64,000 bases of DNA from Trochalopteron elliotii. Its lineage: Eukaryota; Chordata; Aves; Passeriformes; Leiothrichidae. The translations under genes were made by a program, and so were the position numbers. The DNA lies in the NCBI GenBank assembly GCA_024734555.1, contig JANPWX010019976.1, positions 253,031 through 317,030 of the forward strand. Reading direction: 5' to 3'. This document shows positions 25,046-54,036 of the stretch, one piece after another (position 1 is the stretch's first letter; the number at the start of each line of letters is the position of its first letter). A model generated the notes under the pieces. The model ran no database searches and had not been told where the DNA came from. It saw nothing but the letters and a program-made list of their open reading frames with translations.

Positions 25046-28000
25046 CTGCAAGACAAAGCAGCACAAAAGAGACAGTTAAAATGTAATCCATACAAGTGAT
25101 TAGCTGGTAATTTTTCTGCAGCAGGATTACTGTTCCTACTCTTGTGAAGGGTAACTACTGCTGATGGAATACAGATTTATGTCTTGTTTGGTGTGCTTCA
25201 GCCAGCTCCATAAATCTTTCACTGTCTAGTCACAACTGATACTGTACAGAAGAATTATTTTCCTCCATTACAGATGAGACATTCTGCAGGTTGGGGATAT
25301 TCCACATGAGGGAGAAATCAGTTCTTTTTAGGACTCATTTTTGCAGGGGCTGGGGGTTAAAAAAAAGGAAAGAAAGGGTGCAAGGCTGCACAGTCAGAGA
25401 ATCAAAAAGAAAATCTGATTAAGTCTTTGTAGTTGAGCATAGAAACCAGGCCACAATATTCCAGTCAGTATTAGTGACTACTCTAGTGGGTGTTGGGTAC
25501 TCTTCTCCCCCACTCTCATGTTCATCAAGAATATTTTGTAGAATCAGAAACTCATTCAGAAGACTAACAAAAAAAACAAAACCCAAAAAAACCTCAAAAA
25601 ATTTCCCTTCTGCTTAAGCCTGACTAATACTAATTTGCATTAATTAATACTTTCTGCTGAATGTTTTCCACAAATGCATGAGCTGATTATGTGCATAACT
25701 CTAGAGACACTCTCTCAAGTGCCAAATATTGAGATGAATAGTCAAATGTCCTTCAACTCATAAAAACAGGTGACTTTAGTTTTATTATTTATCACAACCT
25801 ACTTCAAACTCATAAAGAATTTAAAGTGTGCATTCTGTTAATAGAAGAATTAAAAGAAGGATGGTCAATATATGAACAGCTTTTAAACAGCTGTGTAGGT
25901 AGACACAAGTTCTGGACTGGGGAGCTGTAATAATGTTCCTGCTTTTACTAAAAAGGAGCAGATATAAAATGAAAATGTTAGAATGAAAAAAAAAAAAAAA
26001 GAAAAAAGCAGTATCAGCCATAGTCATTATCTTAGCCCAGGCCTACTGTCCACTAACAAAAGGTCACATATGAATATTTTGAGAACTAAAGGGTTTCAGC
26101 AGTATTTTGAGAATAGCTCATGGAGCACAAAGCCTTGAAGCATACCAAGAGAGGATGGAGAACTCAAGTTACTTCTGGTCTGGAAAAGGATCATTTGGTC
26201 ATTTTAAGTATACTGAGACAGATTTCAGTCAGCTGTTTCATTCCAGGGGAAGGATAACCAACATTATTCAACATTTGAAAGCCCCATAGTGTGTTTTACT
26301 CAGCTGCATTACATATGAAAGCATGAAACCAAAGTGCTATAATGAGGTAGACTCACCTATAACACTGCCGAGTAGCTCTAAACGATCAGAGCCAAAAAAC
26401 AGATGAGGTTCCCCATCATAATGTGCCACAACAGCAGGCATCCCAAATGCCTATTGACACCATGGAAATAAAACAGAGAATGTTATAATGGGAGAATTTC
26501 TTGCAGACATATCATCACTTTTCAGGAATAAAGCCCAGTAACATTTACTTTTATTCCTCCCCTTCTTTTTCACTTTTTTCATTCTTAAAGATAAGCCTAA
26601 TGAAGCCATCTGAAAGTAGGTGACTCTCCAGAGCCTGTGTGCCCCTTTTGAAGGAGCATAAAAAACAACCTGATTTATCCACAGTTCTATTTCAAGTAGT
26701 AATAAATGGTATCTCTTAGTACTGGTGTTGTCCTTGCTCTCCAGCTGGAATGAGCTGAGTTAGTCAATCTTGTTTTCCCAGATGACAGTGAGGTAAACAA
26801 CCAACAAAAGTGAGGTGGCTTTCACACACTGGAAAACAAGGAGTCTTTATAAGTCTATAGGGCTTTCTAATCATCACCCTCAGTGTTCCTTGCTTCCCTG
26901 TATTCCTAAGAGGGAAGGAATGCATAGCTGTGAAGCCCAGTGCCATTGGAAGTATCTCACCCCATGTTTCAGTGCTTCAGCTGTTGTCTCTTTCAGTCGG
27001 TCCTTCACTGTAGGGGATGAAATCATTTCAAGTGTCTTCTGGGAGAGCTCTGCTGAGAGACCAGCCTGTTGGGCAACCTGTGAAAAGATATAATTAAGAA
27101 TACTCTAAAAGTAAATATTCTAATTCCTACCCTGGTCTAATTAATTTAATCTTCAGTATCATCACCTAAGGTCTATTGACAAAAAAAATTTCAAAATACT
27201 CTTGAAGCACTTCTTGCACAACTGTCTTGCTGTATTCCCAACCTATTCATCATTTAACAACTCTCAGATACAAAGTAGAAGAGACATTTTAAATCTTCCA
27301 AGCTCCATATCTCCTCCTTTTTTCCAGGAGTTTCTAAACCAAAGAAAAAACAGACAGAACCTTTGATACAATGACTCATCAGATAAACTCATTACAAAAA
27401 CCCTCAACCTGGTGTTACAAAAAATAAAATCTCACTGTACAAGCCTACCAAGACAGAAACAGTTTGTATGACAAATGTGACCTCATGGGATCTGTAAGTG
27501 ACAATACATGAAAGGCACTAAGTCACAGAGGTTAAATAATTGCCGGTGTTACTGCCTTGTCTTTTTCACCTCCCCTGACCCTCTGCCACACAGGAGTGAG
27601 ACAAAGTGGCCAAATTTAAAGGTCCAGTGTTTATCTGGTAACAATGACTTACAAGAATTACAAGTACCCTTTGAATAAAGTATTTCACAAAAAACCCCAA
27701 AACAACCAAAAAACCCCCAAAAAACCAACAAACAAAGAAAACCAAACCAAAAACCAAACCAAACCAAACACAAAAAAACCCCACCCCCAAACAATATTGC
27801 ACATGGACAAGTAATCCTGCACATGCCAGGTGTTAATGATTCTTTCTTTCAATTACTTTTTTTGTTTAGCACCCACATTGTCATGTACCTTCTCCTACTA
27901 ATACATCAGGGAAACTTTTTTTGACTGTGTTTGAACGGGAGGTTAAACAAGTGTACCACTGGACCAGAACAAAATGCTTGGTAGCCACAGTGTTTAGACT

Positions 28001-31000
28001 GCAATATTTACACAGTGACATAGTATCTGCTCCTCACCATTTCAGGGCAGAAAGAAGATTGAAGTGGGCAGGGGCAGAATTCAGACCATACATTTCTGCT
28101 ATAGCAATTTATGTGAAGCTACTGCTGACCAAATAAAGTAAAAAAACCCTAAGTAATTACTATCAAGTAAAAAAAGTTCCATTTTTCTGATTGATGTGTA
28201 AAATCACCTATAAAGACTCAGATGATTGGTTGGGACCTCTCACCCACCTTTGGATGACAAACTTCCAGAAGAGAGGAAAGTCTAGTACTTGTTGCAGAGG
28301 AGTGAATGAAGATAGACACAGGCAGACAAGGGGACACCTCCCTCTCTGCCTTGATGAACAGGGGGGAAACTCATTGACTGCCAAACTGTGACTAAATTAG
28401 AGATTGTTCTGAGTATGAAGCTTGTGGCACTGAAATTCTGCATGTCCTTGCTTTATTTAAATAGTGATGGATTCAGAGACTATGTGACAACATTCTGTAT
28501 ATATTTATGTGCTGGGTCTAGATGGAATGGAGCTACTTTTCTTCACAGCAGCTCCTATGGTTTTGTGTTTCAGATCTGTGACCAAAACAATGCTGATAAC
28601 ATCCTAATTATTTTATCTGTTGATGAATGGTGTTTGCACAGTGTTCAGGCAGTCTCTGGTTCTCACTCTCCCCCCACAATGAATGAATAGGGGCTTCATC
28701 AGAGGCTGGGAGATGATCTGAACTAACCCAAGAGAGAGACCATGCCATATGCCATGCTCAGCAGTACTTGGTGAGGAGGTTTAGGCATGTCAGCCTTTTT
28801 CTTGGGCACTGGCTGAGCATCAATCTATGTGTAGGTGGTTCTTAATTTTCTTTCACTCTGCTTCCACTTCTCTTTTGCTTATTAAGTAATTTTATCTCAA
28901 CCCACAAGTTTTCTGGCTTTTATTCTTTTTTTCCTCTTCCCCTCTCCTCCTGGGCAGTGGGAGAAAGCAGGCGAGCACCTGTGTGGTGCTTGGCTGCCTA
29001 CCAGGGTGAAAGTACCACACTTTAATTATATCCTTCAAATCTTGCATCTTAAAAAGGCAAAATGCAAACCTTTGCTGAAATTTTGGTAAAAAAGTTACAC
29101 AAAGATGAAGCTGAAGTGCAAGGACTGGACTTGGGAGGGAACAGCACGACTGCAAGTTTCAGATTTCAATTAGGGATGTTGGATAGGAGAGATTAATCAT
29201 GGACAACTCTTCACTTTTCTTCATATTCCAAGTACTTATAAAATGAAGAAAGGAGAGACCTTCAAGAGGATCTCCTGGTATACTAACTTACATGCCATTT
29301 CAGCTTTTACTGTAATAAACAAAATCGAAACTTCAAAAGAAAATACATCAAGAGTATAATTTCCAGGTATATAAAAGGGCAATATAGCATTGAGCTTAAT
29401 AGAAAACCTGACTCCTTCACTCTAAGGAAAGTCACCTTTCCCAAGTGTTGCATTTCACCTGAACATTTCATATAGCAGCAATACCTCAATGCATTCTGGA
29501 GAAACTATTTATACTTCCATGACTGTTAATAAAACAATATCAACAGATAACTCATTGTCCAGCCTGGGTATTTTGCCACATGAATTAACAAAAAAGAAGT
29601 GTATTCTGGTTCTGACTGTTATGTAAAACATGACAAGAAAAAAAAAAAACCAAAAATTCCCAACAAAGCTGCAAGGGAATTTAAATCCATTTTTTTCTGT
29701 CTGAAATTTTTCAATACTTCAGGTGTTCGCTTGACAAAGATGTCTTTGTGTTTATTACTGATCAAAGCCATCAATAAGAATCTCTATCAGAAATTCAGAA
29801 GCACAAGAAAAGAGACACTTACAGCCAATATGTTCTCTGGCTGACTGATATCTTCATTCTGGTAAAAGAATGAAATAAGTAAATCAGTATTTAAGAAACA
29901 AAAGCCTGGCTCTGGATTTAAAAGCAAGTTTTCTAAGAAAACAAAAATAAACCCAGTACTAGTTGCTGGAGAAATTACCTCAGAATAGGTCTTCTGTCAC
30001 CTAATCTAGGAATGTATTAAAGTGTTTTCTGATCTGAACCACTGATCTACTGGTCCAGCCTGTTGGATCCACCATACATACCTCAAAGAAGGCAAATTAA
30101 GCTGATTATAAGCTAATTCTTTTCATAGTGGCTTCTGAACCACTGTGACCTTAAGTTCCTTGCTATGACTTTTCATTAAAAGACATTTTCTTCCTCGTGC
30201 TGAAATTCCACGTTTGAATGATGTGGGACAGGAAGGGAGACAGAAAGGGTCAGGAAGTTGGCTGCATAAAATACTGACCTGTGACCAAAAGCGCATCCAG
30301 AACTCCCTGGATAAGGGTTCCAGGTACTGTGGGTTTGTCATGTCCATGGCTGTGATAAAGCGCATGGCCGCCAGACTGCCTGGATTCGTGGGGAGACAGA
30401 GAAACACTCAGACAAGGCACAGCATCAAGAGCAGGTGTGGTCTGCACAACTGCTGCCTAAGAACAGTGTGATCTCCCTTGTAACAGTCCTGAGAAACCCA
30501 CAGTCTGTACAGCAAAGCTCATGTTGAGCCACAGTTATCTCCCGTGCTAGTATCATCCACAGCCGTATTTCTCCAGAAATTTCTTTCATGGCTAAGAATG
30601 AACAGACTTCATACTGCTCACAGGTTCAGGAAAAGGCTTCATCTTCACCTTTACTGGTAGGGAGAACTGGAACCAGAGGTGCTAGGGATGGGAAATACCA
30701 GCTAAGACTCTTACTTGTGCCCATGATACGCTTGAAGTCATCTGCAGACATGTGTAGAGGCACCTGGTAGTATTTTGCCATCCTTTTCATATCCTTCAGC
30801 AGGTATTCACCTCGCTTCGGTAACATTGCTGGTGGCTTGTTACCTTTTAGGAAAAAGTTCTCTTGAGATTTCCAGCTGTATTATAGTAACACTGAATCAA
30901 CTATGCCTCATACATACATACATATATCTAAGGAAGAGTATAATTTCATACTATTATTTCATATTGGCTTCCTGAAACATACTTGGCTTTTCCAAGGATA

Positions 31001-32331
31001 ATACTATGGTTTAAACATGGTTTATTTCAGTTTTGTGCAAATCAAACCTTTAAGATAGCTGAATCAGTTTTAAACCAAGGTACAAATGTCCTAGCAGGGA
31101 TTTATGTTGATTCAGACAGATGGCTTTTAAGCTGGACAACTCCTAATGCATGGGTAAACTGATGTAAAGACTTGTTAATTCATGATTTATAAGTCTTGGT
31201 GATCTAATTAAGGCCATGAGTACTGTTTCAGGATATACTTGTATCCTTCCTGCATATTACAAAGTGCAAGTGTTCCACAAATTAATTCTGGTTTAAAATC
31301 TAACTCTAGGAAAACACTCCATATCAAGGTTTGTTTTTGTTTTTAATTTGTATTTTTGAACTGATGAACTTTGGCACAGACTGTCTGTGTAGTTGCAACA
31401 GTGTGAAATTCCTTATGACTGATTTCTCAATCCCTTTGGAGCTCCACAATCCTACAGCTAATCTGTCACTAGTGCCAAAACTTAGTTCAGAGCTGGCTCT
31501 GTGTGGGCTCTGCACACACCAAGGGGCTGCACACTGGTGCTCCGCTAGTGACGAAGGTATTTCCCTACAGAGCCCATCTCCCCGTGCTCCATACCTGTTT
31601 GTTGCATTATGCCACCAAGGAACGCCGGACGGAAATGCAGGTCAATGTTCCAGATGTGCCGGTACCGGCAGAGGACCTGCAACATGAAAGAGTTGTGAGA
31701 GATTCACAGTCAGAGATGTCTATAGAGCTGTGTGCAGCTAAGGCAGTAAATACTACAGAGAAATCCCTTCCTATTGTATTAGGGCTGGTCCTACAGGCTT
31801 TCCTGGATGCTGCCAGAGAACTCTGATCTCAGAAGAACTGAAGGGTCTCTATTCGTGCCACGACTGTCCAAGTCTAAGCAGGGCTAAGTAGGGGAAAGGT
31901 CAGGCTCATGTCATGATCAGGACATTCGGACTTGTTGAATATGAGAACTACCCCCGAAGCAAAATGTTCAGCACCAACTCCAGCACTGCCGTTTGGCTTG
32001 GACACGCTTCCCTGGTGTCCCTGGACTTCAACACGCGAGGGAGAAGCCCAGGCACCCCTCAGAGATGAGAGAAAAAGTAACTACGGGCGCATAGGGCGCT
32101 GCCTGCAGCCAGCCTGCCGAGCTGCCCTTGGGCGGCCCTTCCGAGGGGGAGGCGGCGCCGGGACCGGGCGGGCTCCAGAGCCGCTCAGGCACCGTGGTGA
32201 CCCGGGAAGGGCCGGCCTCCCGGCCTCCCGGCCTCCCTCCCTCCCTCCCTCTGCCGACCCCTCACCTCAAACGCCAGCCACGAGTACGGGGAGATAACAT
32301 CGTAATACAGCTCCACGAGTGTCCGGCCCAT
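25005..32331 (-). CDS. GSTK1: Glutathione S-transferase kappa 1 (complete, 8 exons)
   Basis: GSTK1 is a DsbA-like thioredoxin-fold glutathione transferase found in mitochondria and peroxisomes, active towards aryl halides and hydroperoxides. Coding exons in order are 32331-32266, 31676-31595, 30843-30715, 30379-30279, 29858-29823, 27077-26961, 26450-26357 and 25045-25005. They total 666 bases, or 221 residues (human 226). YDVISPYSW contains the catalytic Ser (residue 14 here, Ser16 in human). NKPP and [12 protein letters not shown] blocks follow, and [13 protein letters not shown] carries the cis-Pro. The ATG at 32331 has a strong context (AAGATGG) and aligns with the human start. The frame is also open upstream, but that part looks like CpG-island DNA. 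The protein ends in PKL, a variant of the peroxisomal C-terminal signal. Confidence 0.95.
26357..26450 (-). CDS. GSTK1: GSTK1 exon 7
   Basis: Encodes [20 protein letters not shown] then [11 protein letters not shown]. The FGMP motif is the thioredoxin-fold cis-Pro loop. Confidence 0.95.
26961..27077 (-). CDS. GSTK1: GSTK1 exon 6
   Basis: Thirty-nine codons encoding [20 protein letters not shown]...[16 protein letters not shown], the helical segment preceding the cis-Pro strand. Confidence 0.95.
27078..29822 (-). other. 2.7-kb GSTK1 intron
   Basis: Intron between exons 5 and 6. It contains an A/C-rich low-complexity tract near 27.7 kb and otherwise AT-rich sequence. No other gene was recognised. 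Confidence 0.65.
27689..27793 (+). repeat. A/C-rich low-complexity tract
   Basis: About 100 bases of interspersed A runs and CC/CCC groups with CCAAA-like units, within a GSTK1 intron. On the GSTK1-sense strand it is a G/T-rich tract. Confidence 0.8.
29823..29858 (-). CDS. GSTK1: GSTK1 exon 5 (micro-exon)
   Basis: Twelve-codon exon [12 protein letters not shown], matching human NEDITEP.SILA, with acceptor TTTACCAG and donor GTAAGT. Confidence 0.92.
30279..30379 (-). CDS. GSTK1: GSTK1 exon 4
   Basis: Encodes [18 protein letters not shown]...[12 protein letters not shown], part of the inserted helical domain. The acceptor is AATCCAG and the donor GTCAGT. Confidence 0.94.
30715..30843 (-). CDS. 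GSTK1: GSTK1 exon 3
   Basis: Encodes [20 protein letters not shown]...[19 protein letters not shown]. The NKPP block contributes to the glutathione-binding region in the family. Confidence 0.94.
31595..31676 (-). CDS. GSTK1: GSTK1 exon 2
   Basis: Encodes [20 protein letters not shown] then GGIMQQT, ending on the first base of a Gly codon. Confidence 0.95.
32266..32331 (-). CDS. GSTK1: GSTK1 exon 1
   Basis: Encodes [20 protein letters not shown] then FE: the first beta strand and the catalytic Ser-Pro-Tyr turn. Donor GTGAGG, phase 0. Confidence 0.95.
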
Positions 32332-32402
32332 CTTGGCCCCGTCCCGTGCCGCGCCGCCGCTCCCCAGCGTCCGGCGGCCGCAGCCCCGCCCTGGGCAGGG
32401 AG

Positions 32403-32438
32403 CGGGAGAGGGGCGGGAGAGGGGCGGGAGAGGGGCGG
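32403..32438 (+). repeat. 11-bp G-rich tandem repeat in the GSTK1 promoter
   Basis: Three copies of CGGGAGAGGGG followed by CGG, about 70-105 bases upstream of the GSTK1 ATG. Each copy carries a GC box and two G runs. Confidence 0.9.
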
Positions 32439-32600
32439 CAACGGGAGCGGGGCGGCGCCTTCCCCGCCGCTTCCCGGCCCGGCTTTCCCTTAGCGGCGGC
32501 TCGCTCGGCCCGGCCGTGCGGCTCGTTTCGCTGTCTCTCCGGCAAATCCCGGCCCGGGTGGAAGAGCTGGGCTGAGATCGCAGAGGGCCAGGATGGAGCC

Positions 32601-34545
32601 CGTGCCCTTTTCCATGGGGAGGCCGGGGGAGAGCAGGCTTCCGAGGAGGGAACGCGAGAGCTGACTCAGTGGAGCAGTCCAGCATGTTTTCACGGGAGCA
32701 TGGCTTCCCTGCTGGATCGTGCCGCTGGCCCTTTTATCACTCTACCCTCCATTTTCCCCACACTTGTTCCTCCTCCATTCACCTAAGCACTTCCCTTTCC
32801 CCACCTTTGGTTCCTCCCCTGCCCATCCCACAGGAATTCCTGAGCAGTCCCAAAACGCTCTAGTTCTGCTACGGTTCCCTCCCCATCGCAGCAGCGCCCT
32901 TTAGTCCGGGATGTGATCTGGAACGTGCTCCTGGATCCCTCCTTTGGCTGTAATCTTGATTTTTTTAGCAAAGCAGTTTTCTGAGTTGTGAGTAACTTTT
33001 AACTCAAGAATCAAAAACCCAAAGTCCCAACAACAGTTTGTGACTCCTCGCTGAAGTCTTTCTTAACACCTGAGTACCGGGCAGTGAGCCAATCGTTAAG
33101 AAAAGATTTGGGAGAGAGCTGTGAAGCTTAAGTGTGAAGTTTTTACCAAGCATATTGGCAAAAAAGAATGAATGAGTGACTGAATAAAAGTTCTGTTTAG
33201 GAGAATTGGTAGGGCTTCTCCAAAGGGAAGTCCTGCCTTACGTTTTTCTCAAAGGGTCAAAAAAACTGCAGAGTGTGACTTCAAAGAGTTGCAATAATAA
33301 GTCACTGCCTCGGGCGTCGTCCGGGGTCTGTGGGTTCCTCTCTTCAGGCCACTGGAGCCTATGGATGTGACTGCTGCTTTCCCAAGGGCTGGTTCAGCCA
33401 GTGGTGAGGCTGAGTGTGTGTCCCAGAGAGATAAGTATGTACACACAGAGGTAACTCCAACACAGCTGGCTACACAGGCTGCAAGAAGCACTGCTGCCTG
33501 TAACCCCACTCACAAAACAACCTGCTTTTGTACCTGTTGTTTTCAAAAGTTTGAAAGATGGATTTGTAATGAGCTCAGCTGTAGCCTGATTCTCTTGGGT
33601 TTCATCCTGTATGCATCTGTTTTCATCCCTTAGAAGAGAAACTTTGCCTGATAGATCCCACAGTTAAGCCATTTTACATCTTTTATTAATCTTGTGTTGT
33701 TAATATGCTTTTAATCCAATTACTCGAATTACCCTAAAAATTCCCTTGTGCAGATGCCATTCAGGTGCAGGCAGAATGCTGTAAGAGTTTGGCTACAAAT
33801 TTTAACACATTCCCAATATCAGTCCACTTACTCAGTCACATTGAGTATTATATATCCCAGTCCCCTGGGGAGCACTCAGGTCAACTGCATCATGCCTGTG
33901 GCATCAGTTGTTGCCACCTCTGAGTCCCCAGGGATTCCTTCTTTCTGGTCATTGTCTGGTGCACCTGGAGAGAAGTTCTGTCCTGTCTAGATAGTTCTGA
34001 CAGGGATAAACAGCTTGTTACACTTTTTTTCTGGTGTAGAATTGGGTGCCCCTATTGGTTTCTGCTGCCTTTTCCCATTCTTTGTAAAAAACTTTCTACT
34101 TTCCCAGTTTTTTTGTTAGTGAGCCATGAAAAGTAGATTGTGTGATGCAGTTAAATCCCATGGGTGTATGTGTTTCCCTCCTTCTGTGCCTCACAGCATG
34201 CCTGCAGCACACCTGTCAGATCTTGTTGATGTTGCTGCAGAAGCAATCAGCAAGAATTCCTTTCTCAAAGACTTGGCTGAAACAGAATTTTGATGATTTT
34301 CCTGCAGTTCAGTCTCCATTCCAAACAATTCCCAGAAGCTGTCCCCATATATCTGGGAGGAAAAGCATAAATTTGAGATCTTTGAATAGTTTCTAAGAAG
34401 AAAATATTATAATTTAAAAAATTAACTCAGTAAAAAAATAATTAAAATGAAGGTATTTAAAAATAAAAGCAAAAAGTGTCCACTAAGTCTTAGCAACAAG
34501 AAATTATAAGAAAAATTTGAAAGATTTTCTTAACAGCTATGCTTG
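32601..34545. other. Intergenic region between GSTK1 and the SRCR receptor
   Basis: Lies upstream of GSTK1 and downstream of the SRCR gene. A C/T-rich patch at about 32.73-32.87 kb is followed by unremarkable sequence. No gene was recognised. Confidence 0.55.
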
Positions 34546-34551
34546 TTTATT
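34546..34551 (-). terminator. Candidate polyadenylation signal of the SRCR receptor
   Basis: AATAAA on the minus strand about 155 bases past the stop codon of the SRCR gene; it would give a short 3' UTR. Confidence 0.4.
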
Positions 34552-34702
34552 TTTTACGTATGTAATCTCTTCTCTGGAAATAACCCAGAGTTATGCAAAC
34601 TAATCTTAAATGCAGGTTATTCTGGTTCTGCTAGTACAAGATTAGCATTTTATGAACAGTGGTGTATTTCCAGAAGAAGTCAGTACAGCTCAGCAGTCTG
34701 TA

Positions 34703-52059
<17,357 letters not shown>

Positions 52060-53789
52060 CCTGGCCAGAGATGGATGAAACTTCACTCTCAAGGCACTGC
52101 CTAGATAAAGCTCTGGCTGGGCATTCCTGTACCTCACAAATGACTACAAAGGAGGAAATACATAGATTCACGTGCTAGCATGAGCAACCTGAAGGAACCA
52201 ATAGAAATATTGTTCACCTTTTTAGACGTTATCAGCAGATTAATCTCCAACCTGAAGGAGCCTAAACCTCCAATAAAATTCAAAAAGTGCACTTGTGACC
52301 TTATATGAGGGATGATGGTGCATCTGATGTCATCATCGGAATTGTTTTACTGTGGGACCAACGCTGGTGGCACAGACAGAGCAGTGTGCAAAGTGGTTAT
52401 TTCTCACCTGACAAAGGAGTAGGAAAGTGCAGAACACTGGTCATTAATGAATCACTTCAGAAGAAAAAAAAGACAAAGAAAATTCCTTTAATTTGTAGCT
52501 TATCTGTCTCATTGGAGGAAATGTTACTCCAATCAACAGAAATGGTGTTTATCACTAGAGGTGGTCAGGTGAGTAAAAAATTATACCCTCTCTGTCTTGG
52601 GGGCAGGCTTAAGGCTTCCTTATTTGGTCAAAACATTTTGGGCAGAAGCTCTTAAAAAATATCTTCCTTAGGATTTGAATTACAGGCCTTCCTGTTTCCT
52701 CTAATGAGTTTCTTTTTGTTTCAGGTGACCACTGCTGGTAGTTCTACTCCCTCTCTCATTCACTCTAGAATGGCAACTTCAGGGAAATAAAAGCTGCTGT
52801 TAATTAAACAGTGGCTAGTTGACTCATTCTGATAACTGGAACAAGTTGCAGAATGCTGTTTACACCAGTCTAAGCACGTATTCCTCTTTATGACACTGAG
52901 GGCATCCTCCTTTTTTCTGATGGCATCTATCTGCTCTTTATCCAGAATTCGGAGTTCAGTAACATCCATGCTGTTGGGTCCTTAGAGCACCAATCTTTGT
53001 AACCTCTTTCCCTTCTTGCTGGGCTTTGCTTGTTGATGTTCTGTGTAACTGTGCAGCAGAATAACCTTGGGTCAGACTGCTGTAGAAAGAGCTGACAGGA
53101 AGAGCAGAGAGTCTGGCTGGGGGCTGCCTGTTTTTGCTCAGGAACTCAGACACTTGCCTATGGTCTGTGCTGGAGCTATAGGCCAGCCAGGCTGGGTTCT
53201 GGCCATGATCTTTGCTGATACTTGACCCTGATCTGCTGACTTGACTTTATGGCTTGATCTTGGTTTTGTCTGGATTGCCTGGACTACTGGCTTAACCTTG
53301 CTGCTGTTGCTGACCTGTTCTGTAGGGTTTTTTCTTCAGGTACTATGGGACTGCAACCCTTGTGAGGGGCTTGCTTCATGCCTGGTTTGCTGTCAGCTTC
53401 AGTTCCTGGCTGACCTTCCCTTGCAGAGCATCCTTCTTCTGCTACCTGATACAGACCTCTGAAAACCAGAAAGTCACTGCTATGCCATTGGAAATGTGGT
53501 CAAGGTGGGGAAAATCCCACCACAGATATGCTAATGAGAGACAGGTAATGTATCCATTATCATGTCGGTCCCTATACTGAGGTTTCACTTAGCACTATTC
53601 TTTGTTGATTGGTGTCCACTAACTGAATTCTCACTAATGTTTTACACAAACTCCAGGAAGCCTTGGAGTAAGACCTGTTTCTCAGCATACAGGCCCTTGA
53701 TGACCAGAGCCTCTTTTATGGGAACTGTGTCCATGCAGCCAGGTACATGCCAGTGTCCATGGATGTTGGAAGACACAGCATGAAAAAAG
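52060..53789. other. 5' flank of the SRCR receptor
   Basis: Should contain the SRCR promoter; no TATA box or CpG island stands out. Two adjacent minus-strand open frames (52760-52969 and 52956-53153) have no recognised homology. Around 53.16-53.46 kb there is a degenerate run of CTGAC/TTGAC-like words. Confidence 0.5.
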
Positions 53790-54036
53790 ATTACCTCACT
53801 TTGTGCTAGAGGAGGCTCAGGTGAGATATTGGGAAAAGATTATTCACTGAGAGGATTGTCAAGCACTGGGACAGACTCCCCAGGGAAGTAGTTGAGTTGC
53901 CACCCAGAGATTTATTTCAAAGATATCTAGATGAGGCACTTCAGGCCACAAGCCCTTAGGTTTAGTGCTAGGTTAATGGTTGGACTTGATGATATTAACA
54001 TCTTTGCTAAGTAAAATAGTGCTATGATTCTGGGAA
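53790..54036 (+). mobile_element. CR1 LINE 3' end fragment
   Basis: Contains the degraded CR1 3' UTR pattern: GGACAGACTCCCCAGGGAAG, a GTTGGACTTGATGATATTAA segment and a terminal CTATGATTCTGG, reading on the plus strand. Confidence 0.75.

Larger units (their letters stand above)
32090..32600. promoter_or_regulatory. GSTK1: CpG-island promoter of GSTK1
   Basis: GC- and CpG-rich stretch surrounding GSTK1 exon 1, contrasting with AT-rich flanks. It contains several GGGCGG-type Sp1 boxes and no obvious TATA element, as expected for a housekeeping promoter. Confidence 0.75.

Noticed and set aside
32332..32685. Open frame continuing upstream of the GSTK1 start, giving a possible 118-residue N-terminal extension
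   Set aside because: The extension is Arg/Pro/Ala-rich CpG-island translation; the ATG at 32331 has a strong context and matches the family's N-terminus.
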